From NCBI GenBank assembly GCA_016584305.1, contig JACEEZ010021756.1, positions 66,663 through 130,662 of the forward strand: a stretch of 64,000 bases of DNA, written 5' to 3'. This DNA comes from Chionoecetes opilio. Its lineage: Eukaryota; Arthropoda; Malacostraca; Decapoda; Majidae. Positions 45,186 to 56,768 of this stretch are shown in pieces; the stretch's first letter is position 1, and each line of letters starts with the position of its first letter. Below the pieces are notes generated by a model. The model was not told the origin of the DNA and did not search any database. It saw only the letters and a program-made list of their open reading frames with translations. Made by a program: the position numbers and the translations under genes.

Positions 45186-46316
45186 TAGAGGGTGGAGCCT
45201 TTGTTCTTAAGATATACCTAACTAGCGGGGCTACACCATCCAGACCTAAACTAACCTAGCCAACCTGGGCATTGATTACATAACCTTAGCTCACTGAGGC
45301 AGGGGGTTTCGCTCACCCCCAGACCTTTCTTGTTATTTTTTATTTTTTATTCCTGCCGGCGGTAAATGTGCAGTTTCAACCAATACTCTCCTGGCATAAC
45401 TGGGGGAGGAGCTGTTCTTCCCCAGAACCCCCCACTAGTTAACAAACCTAGCCTGAGCATTGATTACGCAACCTTACCTCACTCCCCCAGACCACCTTGT
45501 GTTATTTTTTGTATGGGTCATAAATACTCCTTAGCGATGAGAACGAGGTTTTTTGTTCGTTTTAATTAATTTTAAAGTTATCTGCATTTTCCTGTATATA
45601 TTTTAATGTTTCTTGGGCTGTTTTGATAGCTTATTGAATTTTTTTTTTTTTACAGTTAGTAATGCCATCTATTTGTCCTTTACATATCAATAATTATATT
45701 TCTACCTCAATTTTAGGAGGATATCTGTTTGTTTCTATATATTTCACTCTGTCCTCATCGTTTTAGGCATTAACCATGGGCCAAATGCGTTGATTTCTAT
45801 TTTTCAGATCTTAATCTTGGACTTTTATTTGTGTTGATATTTTGTATCGGTCATATTCTTCCTTGTAGTTGAAGTGTATGGGTTTGTCTGTGTTTCCCAA
45901 GTTATTCACACACTCTTTGTTTTTGTGTGCGTTCTGCTACCGTGTACTTCATGTGCTTATGGGAGAAAAACGGCTGACTCAGTGCTTTAAAATGTTACGT
46001 TACCTTAACAAAAACACAAAACCGACTATTTTACTGCTACTCCAAACTAGGATCTGTTACTGTTTTTAAGCTACATCATTCACATAGTGAGTAACTCATA
46101 TGATTCCCTATTTTTTAAAGCCTTAGTTAAAAAGTGAAATTTTGCGTGGACGTAGTTGTAAATATTGCACAGTGAATTCGTCACTTTTTCACAACTTGAA
46201 TTTCCTTATTTCTTTGTTATTTTATGGGTTTTTGAGAGTGTACGTGCTGCATTTATGATAATTTTACATTATCCGTGGTAATTCCTTCATTATTTAGTAG
46301 TTAATTTATTTATGTA
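45186..46316. other. No gene; AT-rich
   Basis: No repeat partner, RNA or ORF with family features. Confidence 0.5.
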
Positions 46317-46420
46317 GTTAATCTCCTTCCACTATCGCGCCACCACCCTCAAAATGCCGCTAGGTGGATTAACCTAGCGGCATTTTGAGGGTGGTGGCGC
46401 GATAGTGGAAGGAGATTAAC
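46317..46420. repeat. Perfect 49-bp hairpin
   Basis: 46317-46365 and 46372-46420 are exact inverse copies with a 6-base loop. One arm recurs with changes at 49134-49183, also beside a (GA)n tract. Confidence 0.95.
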
Positions 46421-46445
46421 TCTCAAGTATTCTTGCTTTCCCTCC

Positions 46446-46453
46446 TCCACCAT

Positions 46454-46493
<40 letters not shown>

Positions 46494-46770
46494 CTCTCTC
46501 CTCTCTTCCTCTCTCTCTCTCTCTCTCTTTCTCTCCTCTCTCATCGTACTCTCTCTCCTCCTCTCTCCTCTCTTCTCTCTCTCCTCCTCTCTTCTTTCTC
46601 TCTCTCTCCTCTCTCTCTCTCTCTTCTCCTTCTCTCTCCTCTCTCTCTCTCTCTTTTCTCTATTCTTCCTCCTCCTCCATCTCTCTATTCTCTCTCTCTC
46701 TCTCTCTCTTCTTCTCTTCTTCTCCTCTCTCTTTTTCTCCTCTTTTCTCTTTTCTTCTTTCTTTATTTTT
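46446..46770. repeat. (TC)n-rich polypyrimidine tract
   Basis: CT dinucleotides with C and T interruptions; ORFs of Ser-Leu or Arg-Glu repeats here are artefacts. Confidence 0.95.
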
Positions 46771-46889
46771 CTCCTCCTCTTCCTCCTCTTATATTCCTCC
46801 TTCTCCCTCTTAGCCTTCCACACGATGAAAATATTCACGACAATATATACTGCTCTATGTAATATATGGCTATGTGTGGAGTCATTACG

Positions 46890-47020
46890 GCTTTAAAGGG
46901 GGCTAAACTAAATAGGTTCATGATGGGGATGAAAGGTGGATGTAGGTAGTGTTAGATAACAGGAACTACCACGTGTAGGTTCACGGCCTCTTGTAGCTCC
47001 TTATTTTCTTGTGTTCTAAT
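46890..47020 (+). mobile_element. CR1-type LINE extreme 3' end
   Basis: Matches 48595-48740 with small deletions (GATGGGGATGAAAGGTGGAT, then CCTCTTGTAGCT). Followed by a (GT)n at 47022-47053. Confidence 0.8.
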
Positions 47021-47021
47021 G

Positions 47022-47054
<33 letters not shown>

Positions 47055-47259
47055 GTGTGTTACCTGACTTAATCCCCTCATTCAAGGATCTCGAGGGGTC
47101 AGAAGAGGTGAGAGTGAGGTTATGGTTCTACTCCCTCCTCCCCCTTCCTTCCACGTTATGAAAGTATGGATGAGATTCATTCCCCCTACCACTACAACTA
47201 CAGGCTTAATTAAATCAATGAGGTCACTTCCATGTCCACCAATAGGATGGGAAAGAGAA

Positions 47260-47387
<128 letters not shown>

Positions 47388-47535
47388 AATTTACTATCTA
47401 ACTTCATTAATCATGGCAATCCTTTCCTATGCAACCTGCATGGGGGGTGCGCCCTTTGTCTATTTTGTACCCTTAATTATATATGTATTATGTATAATGT
47501 GTACATTATTCACAATAAACGTTTTGATCTGATCT

Positions 47536-47764
<229 letters not shown>

Positions 47765-47914
47765 CTTCTTCCTTTCCCTCTTCCTCCCCCTCTTTTTCTC
47801 TATTTTTATTATATTTTCTTTTCCTCCCTCTTCCTCCTCGTCTGCCTCCTCTTATATTAGAGGAGGAGGAGGTCTACCTCCTCCTTCACGAGGAGAGGTC
47901 TGCCTCCTCTTATA

Positions 47915-48741
47915 TTGACTTAGATAAACTTAACGAGTGGGCAGTCAGATGGCAGATGGAATTTAATATTGATAAATGTAGCGTTATGAATGTTAGTAGA
48001 AAAAACCCTGGTAATAGATACACCATAAGCAATGTATCGCTGAAAAGATCAGAAGGTGAAAAAGATCTTGGAGTGAGGGTGAGCCCAGACCTCCGACCTA
48101 GGAAACAATGTATTGAGGCCAGAAATAGAGCTAATAGAGTATTAGGATTCATTACTAGAAGTGTTAAAAGTAGAAGTGCGGAAGTTATTCTAAAGCTTTA
48201 TCTGGCTCTAGTCAGGCCTCACCTAGACTATGCAGTTCAGTTTTGGTCTCCATATTACAGGATGGATATAGTGTTGTTAGAAAAAGTGCAGAGAAGGATG
48301 ACCAAAATGATACAAGGGATGCGTAACTTTAGTTATGAGAGGAGATTGAAGTTATTAAAATTACACTCACTCGAGAGACGCAGAGTAAGGGGCGATCTGA
48401 TAGAAGTTTTTAAGTGGATAAAGGGATTTAATAAAGGAGAGGTAGGAAAAGTTCTTACGGCTTTTAACCAGGGTAGAACAAGAAGTAACGGATTCAAGCT
48501 GGAAGGGCGTAGATTTAGAAAGGAAATAGGGAAAAACTGGTTCACAAATAGGGTGGTGAATGAATGGAATGGTCTCAGTAGACAGGTAGTTAGTGCTCAG
48601 TCATTGGGGAGCTTTAAAGGGGAGCTGGATAGGTTCATGGATGGGGATGAAAGGTGGATGTAGGTAGTGTTAGGTGACAGGAACTACCACGTGTAGGCCT
48701 CGCGGCCTCTTGTAGCTTCCTTATTTTCTTATGTTCTTATA
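47915..48741 (+). mobile_element. CR1-type LINE, 3' third
   Basis: The frame stays open to the stop at 48661-48663. It encodes the end of the reverse transcriptase and its C-terminal region: WQMEFNIDKCSVMNV, DLGVRVSPDLRPRKQC, VRPHLDYAVQFWSPYY, LEKVQRRMTKMIQGM, LERRRVRGDLIEVFKWIKGF, and finally WNGLSRQVV...FKGELDRFMD. This series is characteristic of CR1/Rex1-like LINEs. The endonuclease and RT catalytic core are missing. The 3' UTR ends in TTAT-rich repeats. Copies are at 3030-3409 and 46890-47020. Confidence 0.9.
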
Positions 48742-48838
48742 TTCTTCCTTCTCCTTCCTATATTCCTATGTATTCCTCCCCTTCCTTTCGAAAACTTTCA
48801 AAAAGCATACAATCTTTCTTTCAGAAACACACACTCTC

Positions 48839-48844
<6 letters not shown>

Positions 48845-48887
<43 letters not shown>
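48845..48887. repeat. (GT)n microsatellite
   Basis: About 43 bp. Confidence 0.95.
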
Positions 48888-48888
<1 letters not shown>

Positions 48889-48949
48889 ACCTGACTTTAA
48901 GCCTCAAGGAAAGGAGGGGTCAGGTAAGGTAGCAGGTGGCGAGGGCACG

Positions 48950-49020
48950 AGGGAGAGACAGAGAGAGAGACAGAGAGAAAGAGAGAGATAAAGGATGGTG
49001 GAGGAGGGAAAATAGAATAA

Positions 49021-49083
<63 letters not shown>

Positions 49084-49085
49084 CA
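48950..49085. repeat. (GA)n-rich tract
   Basis: Interrupted GA runs, inverse in composition to 46446-46770; with the half hairpin at 49134 this looks like an inverted relative of that segment. Confidence 0.9.
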
Positions 49086-49299
49086 GAAGAGAGACAGGAT
49101 GGTGGAGGAGGGAAAGCAAGAATACTTAAGAGAGAGTTAATCTCCTTCCACTAATTGCGCCACCACTCTCAAAATGCCGCTAGGTTTATCCAGCTGGGAT
49201 CAGAAGAAGGTGGTTAGTTGAGTGCAAAAAGGACAGGTTCGGGGTTCAGGAATATCCAGCTTGAGTGTACATACATAGTACTATCCTTGGTGGGAACCG

Positions 49300-49500
49300 G
49301 GCTTTAGTGCTTGGTTTTGGCCGAAGCCAGCACCCCGGAGAGCAGGTCACAAACCCCGGCTAACACCCGGTACCCATTCACTGCTGGGTGGACAGGGGCT
49401 CGGGTTTTAAGGAAACAGCCCATATGTTTCCGCTCCGCCCGGGGATCGAACCCGGAACTTCTCGGTTATGAACCGAGCGTGCTTCCCCTACACTACGGAG
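49300..49500 (-). mobile_element. tRNA-derived SINE, copy 2
   Basis: Close match to 8990-9175: A box TAGTGTAGGGG, anticodon arm CTCGG-TTCATAA-CCGAG (now CAT) and a B-box region GGTTCGATCCC. The tRNA end abuts GTGTGTG and a long (GA)n. Confidence 0.8.
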
Positions 49501-49517
49501 TGTGTGTGTTTGTGTGC

Positions 49518-49834
<317 letters not shown>

Positions 49835-50227
49835 TTATAACTAATTAACGTGGTGTAATGTATAAATAATATCAGACATGTTGTCATGTTAAATTTTCTT
49901 GATAGAACGCTAGTGTATAGTGTGTCGTGAATCAACCTGTGTGCCTTCACATAATGACAAAAAAAAAAAAAAAAAATGGCGATTTTTTGTGGCTGGGAGA
50001 GGAGTTCGGTTGGCGGGTTTGGGCGAGTTTCGAAGCGGGAACAGGCGATATGGCAGTCCGAAACCTTGCAACCCTGCATCCCTACTATGGCTCAGTGTGT
50101 TCGAGGCAGCGAGAGGAAGAGGAAGTTGGCGTTGGTCTCTCGGTCTCTTATTTCATACACCTTTTCTTTTTTTCTGCCTCCGGTAAATGGTCCACTGTTA
50201 AAAGAAGGTACGACTTTATGTAGAACT

Positions 50228-50335
50228 AGCCGCAAAGCCGCCCTCCGGGCGGACTTTTTGGCTAGCTCCTGCGGAGGGCTATTGGTGGGCCTTCGGCCCA
50301 CCACCTGTGTTTGGTGGACCTTCGGCCCACCAAAC
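50228..50335. repeat. Cluster of three GC-rich stem-loops
   Basis: CCGCCCTCCGGGCGG, GGTGGGCCTTCGGCCCACC and GGTGGACCTTCGGCCCACC; the last two share a CTTCGG cap. The flanking CTCTCCAGATAGCCCCTTC block recurs inverted at about 17265-17295 in hAT G. Confidence 0.85.
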
Positions 50336-50394
50336 ATGGACTCTCCAGATAGCCCCTTCTAACTTTCCTGAAATCATGGATGTAGAAATGTATG

Positions 50395-50822
50395 TATTCC
50401 CCCCACCCATTCACTCACCCATTACCCATCACCCCCCACCCATTCACTCACCCATTACCCATCACCCCCCACCCATTCACTCACCCATTACCCATCACCA
50501 CACACCCATTCACTCACCCATTACCCATAACCCCCCACCTATTCCCTCACCCATCACCCATCACCCCCAACCCATCACCCCCCACCCATTCACTCACCCA
50601 TCACCCCACACCCATTACCCATCACCCCACCCATTCACTCACCCATTACCTATCACCACACACCCATTCACTCACCCATTACCCATCACCCCCCACCCAT
50701 TCACTCACCCATTACCCATCACACCCCACCCATTCACTCACCCATTACCCATCACCACACACCCATTCACTCACCCATTACCCATCACCCCCCACCCATT
50801 CACTCACACATTACCCATGACC
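50395..50822. repeat. Minisatellite CCCATTCACTCACCCATTAC
   Basis: Units of about 33 bp with ACCCATCACCCCCC variants; it abuts the Penelope-like fragment. Confidence 0.95.
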
Positions 50823-50823
50823 A

Positions 50824-51308
50824 TAAGATCAGGGGACAGATGCTTGATGTGTATGGATTCTAATAATTTAGTGTCACTAGGGTAGTGTGCCTTGGATAGG
50901 ATACTAAAGTCATTCATAGAAAAAGGGTGATCTAAATCATGTGAGTGTGAGCGGATTGCAGATTGCGAAGGTGAAGAAATGGGTCGACCAGTACGTGCAG
51001 AAACACCTTTATGCTCAGAAAGCCTAAGGGTTAGATTCCTTGTCGTCTCGCCGACGTATCTAGCGTTACAACTAGAACAGGCGAGACGACAAGGAATCTA
51101 ACCCTTAGGCTTTCTGAGCATAAAGGTGTTTCTGCACGTACTGGTCGACCCATTTCTTCACCTTCGCAATCTGCAATCCGCTCACACTCACATGATTTAG
51201 ATCACCCTTTTTCTATGAATGACTTTAGTATCCTATCCAAGGCACACTACCCTAGTGATACTAAATTATTAGAATCCATACACATCAAGCATCTGTCCCC
51301 TGATCTTA
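50824..51308. repeat. 229-bp inverted repeat of a Penelope-like end
   Basis: 50824-51052 and 51080-51308 are inverse with about one mismatch and no gaps, separated by 27 bases. Both arms encode the same GIY-YIG region in opposite directions. Confidence 0.9.
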
Positions 51309-51415
51309 ATAACCAAGTCATTTCACACCAACTACATATACTCAATGACTATCCTTGTTTCGATTGCCCGACTCTCGGTTCGATCGCCCCACACAAGTTG
51401 AAATGTTACCCATGA
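51080..51415 (+). pseudogene. Penelope-like GIY-YIG endonuclease C-terminus
   Basis: Encodes GETTRNLTLRLSEHKGVSAR, SAIRSHSHDLDH and LLESIHIKHLSPDLNNQ, the conserved order after the YIG motif in Penelope-like endonucleases (R, E-H-K-G, S-x-I-x-x-H, E-S-x-x-I-x-x-x-x-P-x-L-N). The minus-strand copy reads further upstream through CSSCNARYVGE, which supplies the Y-V-G. RT is absent on both sides. Confidence 0.75.
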
Positions 51416-51605
51416 AACTAGTGTTCATTCAGTCCTCTACCAACTCAGACAGCATACACACCAAGGTCCGTTAAGTACAAATTATATTTTATTTATTAGT
51501 TAGTAATTTTAGATAATATAGGAATATTTTATTGTTTCTTAGAAATAAATTTTTTAGATGTTCGCTTTTTAGCATTACAATATATTAAATTTTTAACTAT
51601 TTTTA

Positions 51606-51642
51606 GCCTGATGATGCCAAGTGCCTTTGGCGAAACGTTGCG
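51606..51642 (+). ncRNA. Hammerhead-ribozyme-like motif in the Penelope 3' end
   Basis: CTGATGA (51608-51614), a GCCAA/TTGGC stem, then GAAAC (51632-51636). These are the conserved hammerhead core boxes, and Penelope-like elements are known to carry hammerheads. One extra U precedes stem II and the cleavage partner strand was not located, so activity is doubtful. Confidence 0.45.
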
Positions 51643-51716
51643 CATAAACAACCCCAAGTATGACGAGTGTCTTTGTCACCCTGAAATATCAAGATGTACT
51701 ACCAAATAAGAAAATC

Positions 51717-51717
<1 letters not shown>

Positions 51718-51778
<61 letters not shown>
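51718..51778. repeat. (AT)n microsatellite followed by poly(T)
   Basis: About 60 bp AT, then about 19 T, then a CAGTGGCGTACCCAG-type transposon end in inverse orientation. Confidence 0.95.
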
Positions 51779-51793
<15 letters not shown>

Positions 51794-51831
51794 GGCCCCC
51801 CCTTTTCAATTTTCTGGGTACGCCACTGACC

Positions 51832-52435
51832 ACACCCATACCTCACCACTCATTACTCACACATCCATACCTCACCACGCATTACTCCCACATCCATACC
51901 TCACCACTCATTACTCACACACCCATACCTCACCACTCATTACTCACACATCCATACCTCACCACTCATTACTCACACACCCATACCTCACCACTCATTA
52001 CTCACAGATCCATACCTCACCACTCATTACTCACAGATCCATACCTCACCACTCATTACTCACACATCCATACCTCACCACTCATTACTCACACACCCAT
52101 AGCTCACCACTCATTACTCCCACACTCATACCTCACCACTCATTACTCCGACACTCATTACTCCCACACCCATACCTCACCACTCATAACTCCCACACCC
52201 ATACCTCACCACTCATTAATCACACATCCATACCTCACCGCTCATTACTCACACACCCATACCTCACCGCTCATTACTCACACACCCATACCTCACCACT
52301 CATTACTCACACATCCATACCTCACCACTAATTACTCCCACACTCATTATTACCACACTCATACCTCACCACTCATTACTCCCACATCCATACCTCATTA
52401 CTCCCACACTCATACCTCACCACTTATTTCAACTC
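51832..52435. repeat. Minisatellite CCATACCTCACCACTCATTACTC
   Basis: About 27-bp units with ACACATCC / ACACACCC / AGATCC variants. Long open frames here are spurious. Confidence 0.95.
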
Positions 52436-52925
52436 ACTCACTCACATCACTCGCTTCGAAGACCGTGATTTGATCGTACTATTTCAAAATAACTTTATTG
52501 TTTGAAATCATTAAGAATGTTTATTAAGTAACTGCATAATATAAAAGACCTAAGTAACAAATTGCCAAAATATACTACCAACTCGAATGTCGAGTTATGG
52601 CTGCCTTCAGTCATAGAGGACTATACTCTTGAAGGTATACTGATCACATTTTCCCGATCATTCGTCGCGTAGTAGGCCATTTCTTTATATCATCGCTACA
52701 ACAGATATGATACATTTTCTTTAACAAATAAGAATATTTACGGTACAATGAAGGTATGAGCATTGATATTCTTAAGATATGATATTATTTCCATAGTTTA
52801 ATACAATAATCATTGTGGCCTTCCGGTACGACAATTTTGCTGCCGGCAGCCTGCAGCACCGAATTTCAAACCCTCGAGGGCCAGTGTTGTATAGACCGCC
52901 CGCGGATTAACGTGCACTCTTAACA

Positions 52926-53299
52926 ATGGTTTATAAGTGTTGTGTCGTGGGCTGCAAGACAAATTATGTCTCCAGAACATCTCAGGTGGGAGATTCTAAG
53001 TACAGAAGTGTTTTTTCTATACCAAAGCACAATGATATGTTCCCTACAGTGAGGAAAAGTTGGATAAAGAGAATTTCGCGCCACACGAAAGATTTTAACA
53101 TTGACAAGGCTTTTGTCTGCGGCCTGCACTTTAAGGAGGAAGATTTCAAGCTTGTCAACGTTACCACTGGCCAGCCTAGGAAGCGACCTGCACTCAAACC
53201 ATGCGCAATCCCAGTCCATTTCCCCAGCCATCCCTCGTATCTCCAGCCCAAAGGAGACAGCATGGCGAGATCCACCACATCAGCTACCAGGAGTGCAAG
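52926..53299 (+). CDS. THAP-domain exon 1 of a transposase-like gene
   Basis: ATG in a good context (AACAATGG). A complete THAP domain over residues 1-80: MVYKCCVVGCKTNY (Cys5, Cys10), Trp46 in VRKSWIKRI, CGLHF (Cys65-x-x-His68) and ALKPCAIPVHFP (AVPTIF-like box). Ends AAG/GTACGT, a clear 5' splice site, phase 2. The next segment in phase is 54353-54532. It resembles P-element/THAP9-type transposases or domesticated THAP proteins; which one is open. Confidence 0.75.
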
Positions 53300-53392
53300 G
53301 TACGTACGTGTAGGAGAACCATTTCCTTATTTATTCGTTTTTTTATTCGGTTAGTGTAGTTTAGACACTGGATATTTCACTGTTCATATTTA

Positions 53393-53880
53393 AGCCCGGT
53401 TCAGACCACGTATTTGTTACGTGCGTCTTGTTATCGTGACGTTGGTGGCGTAGCGTGATGCTGTAGGAAGGATGGTATATAGTAGCTACTAGAGGGGCAC
53501 GTGAGAGGGTTAGAACTAGAGAACACGAGAAATAACGCAGGAAAATATACCATATAGGTAGTGGTGGTGGTCGAGCTGACATTCAAGCAGCGCTGCCGCT
53601 GTTCCGCCTTCAAAAAGCAGAACACAATATTTTCACATCATGTATGTCTTCCATTACTAATATTGTCTTCCAGAATCACTGATAATAAATATATTTTAAA
53701 ACAGACCTTGGAAACAGCATTATTTTGAAATTGCAAAACTTAGTTACGTATAATGTTCTATAAATTGTGGCACCACCGCTCACGCAGCCCGCCAAAAGAA
53801 TTGGAGGCTCCGAATCTTTGCCTCCACAGAGACGCACGTCTTTCAAGGTCACGCAAGCAGGAAGTGACGGAAAGGAAGGA
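53393..53880. repeat. Harbinger-like MITE fragments in the intron
   Basis: AAGCCCGGTTCAGACCACGTA at 53393 resembles the left end of the element at 10171; 53770-53870 (AAAAGAATTGGAGGCTCCGAAT) resembles its interior. The two are separated by about 360 bp of unrelated DNA. Confidence 0.5.
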
Positions 53881-53903
53881 AAGAGCGAGAGCGAGCGAGA
53901 GCG

Positions 53904-53904
<1 letters not shown>

Positions 53905-53976
<72 letters not shown>
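53905..53976. repeat. (GA)n microsatellite
   Basis: About 70 bp; a second run is at 54106-54167. Both lie between exons 1 and 2. Confidence 0.95.
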
Positions 53977-53979
<3 letters not shown>

Positions 53980-54101
53980 TGAAAGGAGAAAGAAATATTA
54001 GGTAGGTGGAAGCGAAAGAGGAGTTTGAGGAAGAGAGGAGAGGAATGGGAGGAAAAGATATTTAGGAGCTAGGAAAGGAGGAGATAAAGTAAGATATGAA
54101 G

Positions 54102-54168
<67 letters not shown>

Positions 54169-54352
54169 GCAAGTAGTTATGACGTAAAATGTTTAGAAAA
54201 TTAGCTAAATAGAATACGTACATGAAAATGTAGAATCGTTATCAACCTTTTTACACTTTATTTTTATCTTCTTTTTTTTTATTTACTTTTATTAGTTTAT
54301 TATTACTTTTTTTGTCACTGGTAACTTAATGTTTTATTCTTTCTTTAACCAG

Positions 54353-54533
54353 GGAGTTGTCAGCTGCCAGACAGTTTGACAAGGATGCCGACGAGGAGGT
54401 GGCAGAGTCCTTGTACGAGAGCCTCGTCAATACTACACAACGTGATGACGAGCATGTCTACGAACCACCTGACATGGCTAAGGCAGCCCTGGGGCCAGAT
54501 GCTGAGAGTGAGCTAGGGCGCCCTATCCACTAG
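54353..54533 (+). CDS. Probable exon 2 of the THAP gene
   Basis: Preceded by TTCTTTCTTTAACCAG (polypyrimidine and AG). Joined in phase it encodes ELSAARQFDKDADEEVAESL, then an acidic linker, to the TAG at 54531-54533. The last codons overlap AGGGCGCC repeats where another sequence appears to begin, so this stop may be due to an insertion rather than the natural end. Confidence 0.6.
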
Positions 54534-55550
54534 GGCGCCTGTGGTAAGGCGAAACGCCCTCCCACCGCAATGCTCAGTCGAGACTGCTGCCTTAGTGGCA
54601 CCGCTAAAGGCGCTGAAAACTAAGGCATGGTCAGACCCTGACTTAGTGAGCTGCTGTGGGCCTTTGACAGACATTCATCTTCTGTTTATAAAGCAAATAC
54701 AGCCTTGTTTCAGTTCCTACAACGTAACAATTGGTGTTTACGTATTAATAGTGTTGCAAGGTGTGTATGAATTGATCGTGCAAGACTAATGCGGCATTAT
54801 AGGGTGTTATATGCTGGTGATAAGAAATGTTGTGTTGTGTGTTGGTTAGGGGCGGGCGGCGGGCGGCGGGCGGCAGGTGCTCCGCCCGCACTAAAATGTT
54901 GTGCTATTACACGGTATTATCATACTACCAGATGATATTTAGGACAGCTGAACATAGTATCATCTTCACGAGACATTAGTGCATATCATGAATGCATAAA
55001 ACTTGCAGTAAACTATACCTATAATAAGATAATGAGAGCAAAATGAAATCGTGTATAAACTTTTTTTTCACCTTTTTTTATTCATCTTCTCCTTATTCCT
55101 GGAATGTTGCTTGCATTAAATTTTCACTCACTGTCCCGGAATCGGCACACCTTAACGATTATCATGGTGTATGGCACGTCCTAATGCAAAAATATATAAG
55201 TGGTCAAAACCTGCGTTGAACGTCAAACTTGTGATGAAACAGCTTTTGGCGGGGGAGAGCGGTGTGTCCTTGCCATAAGTGCTTGGTTAGGGAGGGAGGG
55301 ACAACATTCCTTGCTTCAGCAGAGACGTGTTCAAGCCTTGTGATTGGTCGAAGCTGCCTAAGCAGTGCTCAGATAGGCAACGTGATTGGCTAGTAGGATT
55401 CTCGGACCACGCCCACGCCATAGGCTTTGGAGGTGTAAGGCAGTGCAAAAGCGCCTGAACTTTCGACTGTACATGGGCTTTAGTCAGTGCCTTAGCCGGG
55501 CCGTTACAAAAGCGCCTGAAGACGGGTAAGGCGCTCTTTTCGCCTTACCT
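54534..55550. mobile_element. Possible insertion between THAP gene parts
   Basis: GTGGTAAGGCGAAACGCC near 54540 and the inverse of AGAGGTAAGGCGAAAAG near 55530-55550 look like inverted ends about 1 kb apart. No target duplication was identified. Contains GGCGGGCGGCGGGCGGC at about 54850. Confidence 0.4.
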
Positions 55551-55552
55551 CT

Positions 55553-56135
55553 ATGGCACTTCTCAGCATCTCCCCCCTGGGCCACATATCTGGTTACCTT
55601 GGCCACAAAGTGACCAGGATGTCAAGGTGCGACGACTGCATTACCGTCATGGTGGACAAGGATGGATTCGAGCTGCACGCTAGCGGTGAATTGGAAGAGG
55701 AAAACAGGTGCACCGACGAATTCTTGGTCATGACTAGGACCTTGAACAGGGGAGGCCTCAAGCGCCCCACTGAAATGGGCGTCAACCTCACTTTAGGTGT
55801 CTGTCAGGTCTGGAGGCACATCATTAATGACCCACTGAGGAGGGGAATTTTTTTCTTCTAATGACAGTGCACTAAGAGTTTTTCAAGTCCTTGTGAAGAG
55901 GTTTGTGGGTGAATACTATGAAGTGAGCGAATACAGATGTGACAGTGGGCACCTCTTGGTGGAATACGTGCTGCCAATGGTGACAGAGACACTATTCAAC
56001 TGCTTTGGCAGCAACCTTGCCAGGGACGCGGCCAGTTCTGTAAACAAGGGCAAGAGGAGAAGCAGGGAGCCCAGTGGTGAGGAGAGAAGAGCGAGGGACA
56101 CCAGGAAGAAACAGAAGTTACAGGGGAAGGAGTAG
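55553..56135 (+). pseudogene. C-terminal part of a THAP-type transposase, frameshifted
   Basis: 55553-55850 encodes SPLGHISGYLGHKVTRMSRC-D-D-C, then LNRGGLKRPTEMG, resembling the C-terminal region of P/THAP9-type transposases (I-x-G-Y-x-x-x-K, C-x-x-C, G-G-L-x-x-P). A frameshift in the T run at about 55848-55854 leads to NDSALRVFQVLVKRFVGEYY and a basic tail ending at 56135. A splice acceptor TTCTCAG at 55565 is possible. Middle of the protein absent. Confidence 0.55.
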
Positions 56136-56223
56136 GGAGCAAACAGTGACTGTTTAAACGCAATCCCTCTGATGATCCGCAAAAGTTTTTTTTTATATGT
56201 AACATAGCTACCGTACCGTACAG

Positions 56224-56766
56224 TGTCTTTGAGGTGTCTGTCAGTGTCTGTGAGGTGTCTGTCAGTGTCTGAGGTGCCTGTGAGGTGTCAGTCAGTGTCT
56301 GAGGTGCCTGTGAGGTGTCAGTCAGTGTCTGAGGTGTCTGTGAGGTGCCTGTCAGTGTCTGAGGTGCCTGTGAGGTGTCTGTCAGTGTCTGAGGTGCCTA
56401 TGAGGTGTCAGTCAGTGTCTGAGATGCCTGTGAGGTGTTAGTCAGTGTCTGAGGTGCCTGTGAGGTGTCAGTCAGTGTCTGAGGTGCCTGTGAGGTGTCA
56501 GTCAGTGTCTGAGGTGTCTGTCAGTGTCTGAGGTACCTGTGAGGTGTCAGTCAGTGTCTGAGATGCCTGTGAGGTGTTAGTCAGTGTCTGAGGTGTCTGA
56601 GGTGCCTGTCAGGTGTCAGTCAGTGTCTGAGGTGCCTGTGAGGTGTCAGTCAGTGTCTGAGGTGTCTGTCAGTGTCTGAGGTGCCTGTGAGGTGTCAGTC
56701 AGTGTCTGAGGTGCCTGTGAGGTGTCAGTCAGTGTCTGAGGTGCCTGTGAGGTGCCAGTCAGTGTC
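56224..56766. repeat. Minisatellite GTGTCTGAGGTGCCTGTGAG
   Basis: About 30-bp units (with GTGTCAGTCA) and shorter variants, just downstream of the transposase-like C-terminus. Confidence 0.95.
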
Positions 56767-56768
56767 TG

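Noticed and set aside
46416..46838. Arg/Glu-rich and Ser/Leu-rich ORFs (also 47122-47532, 49311-50079)
   Set aside because: Products of (TC)n/(GA)n tracts.
50307..52473. Pro/His/Thr-rich ORFs over 140-259 codons
   Set aside because: Translations of the two minisatellites at 50395-50822 and 51832-52435.
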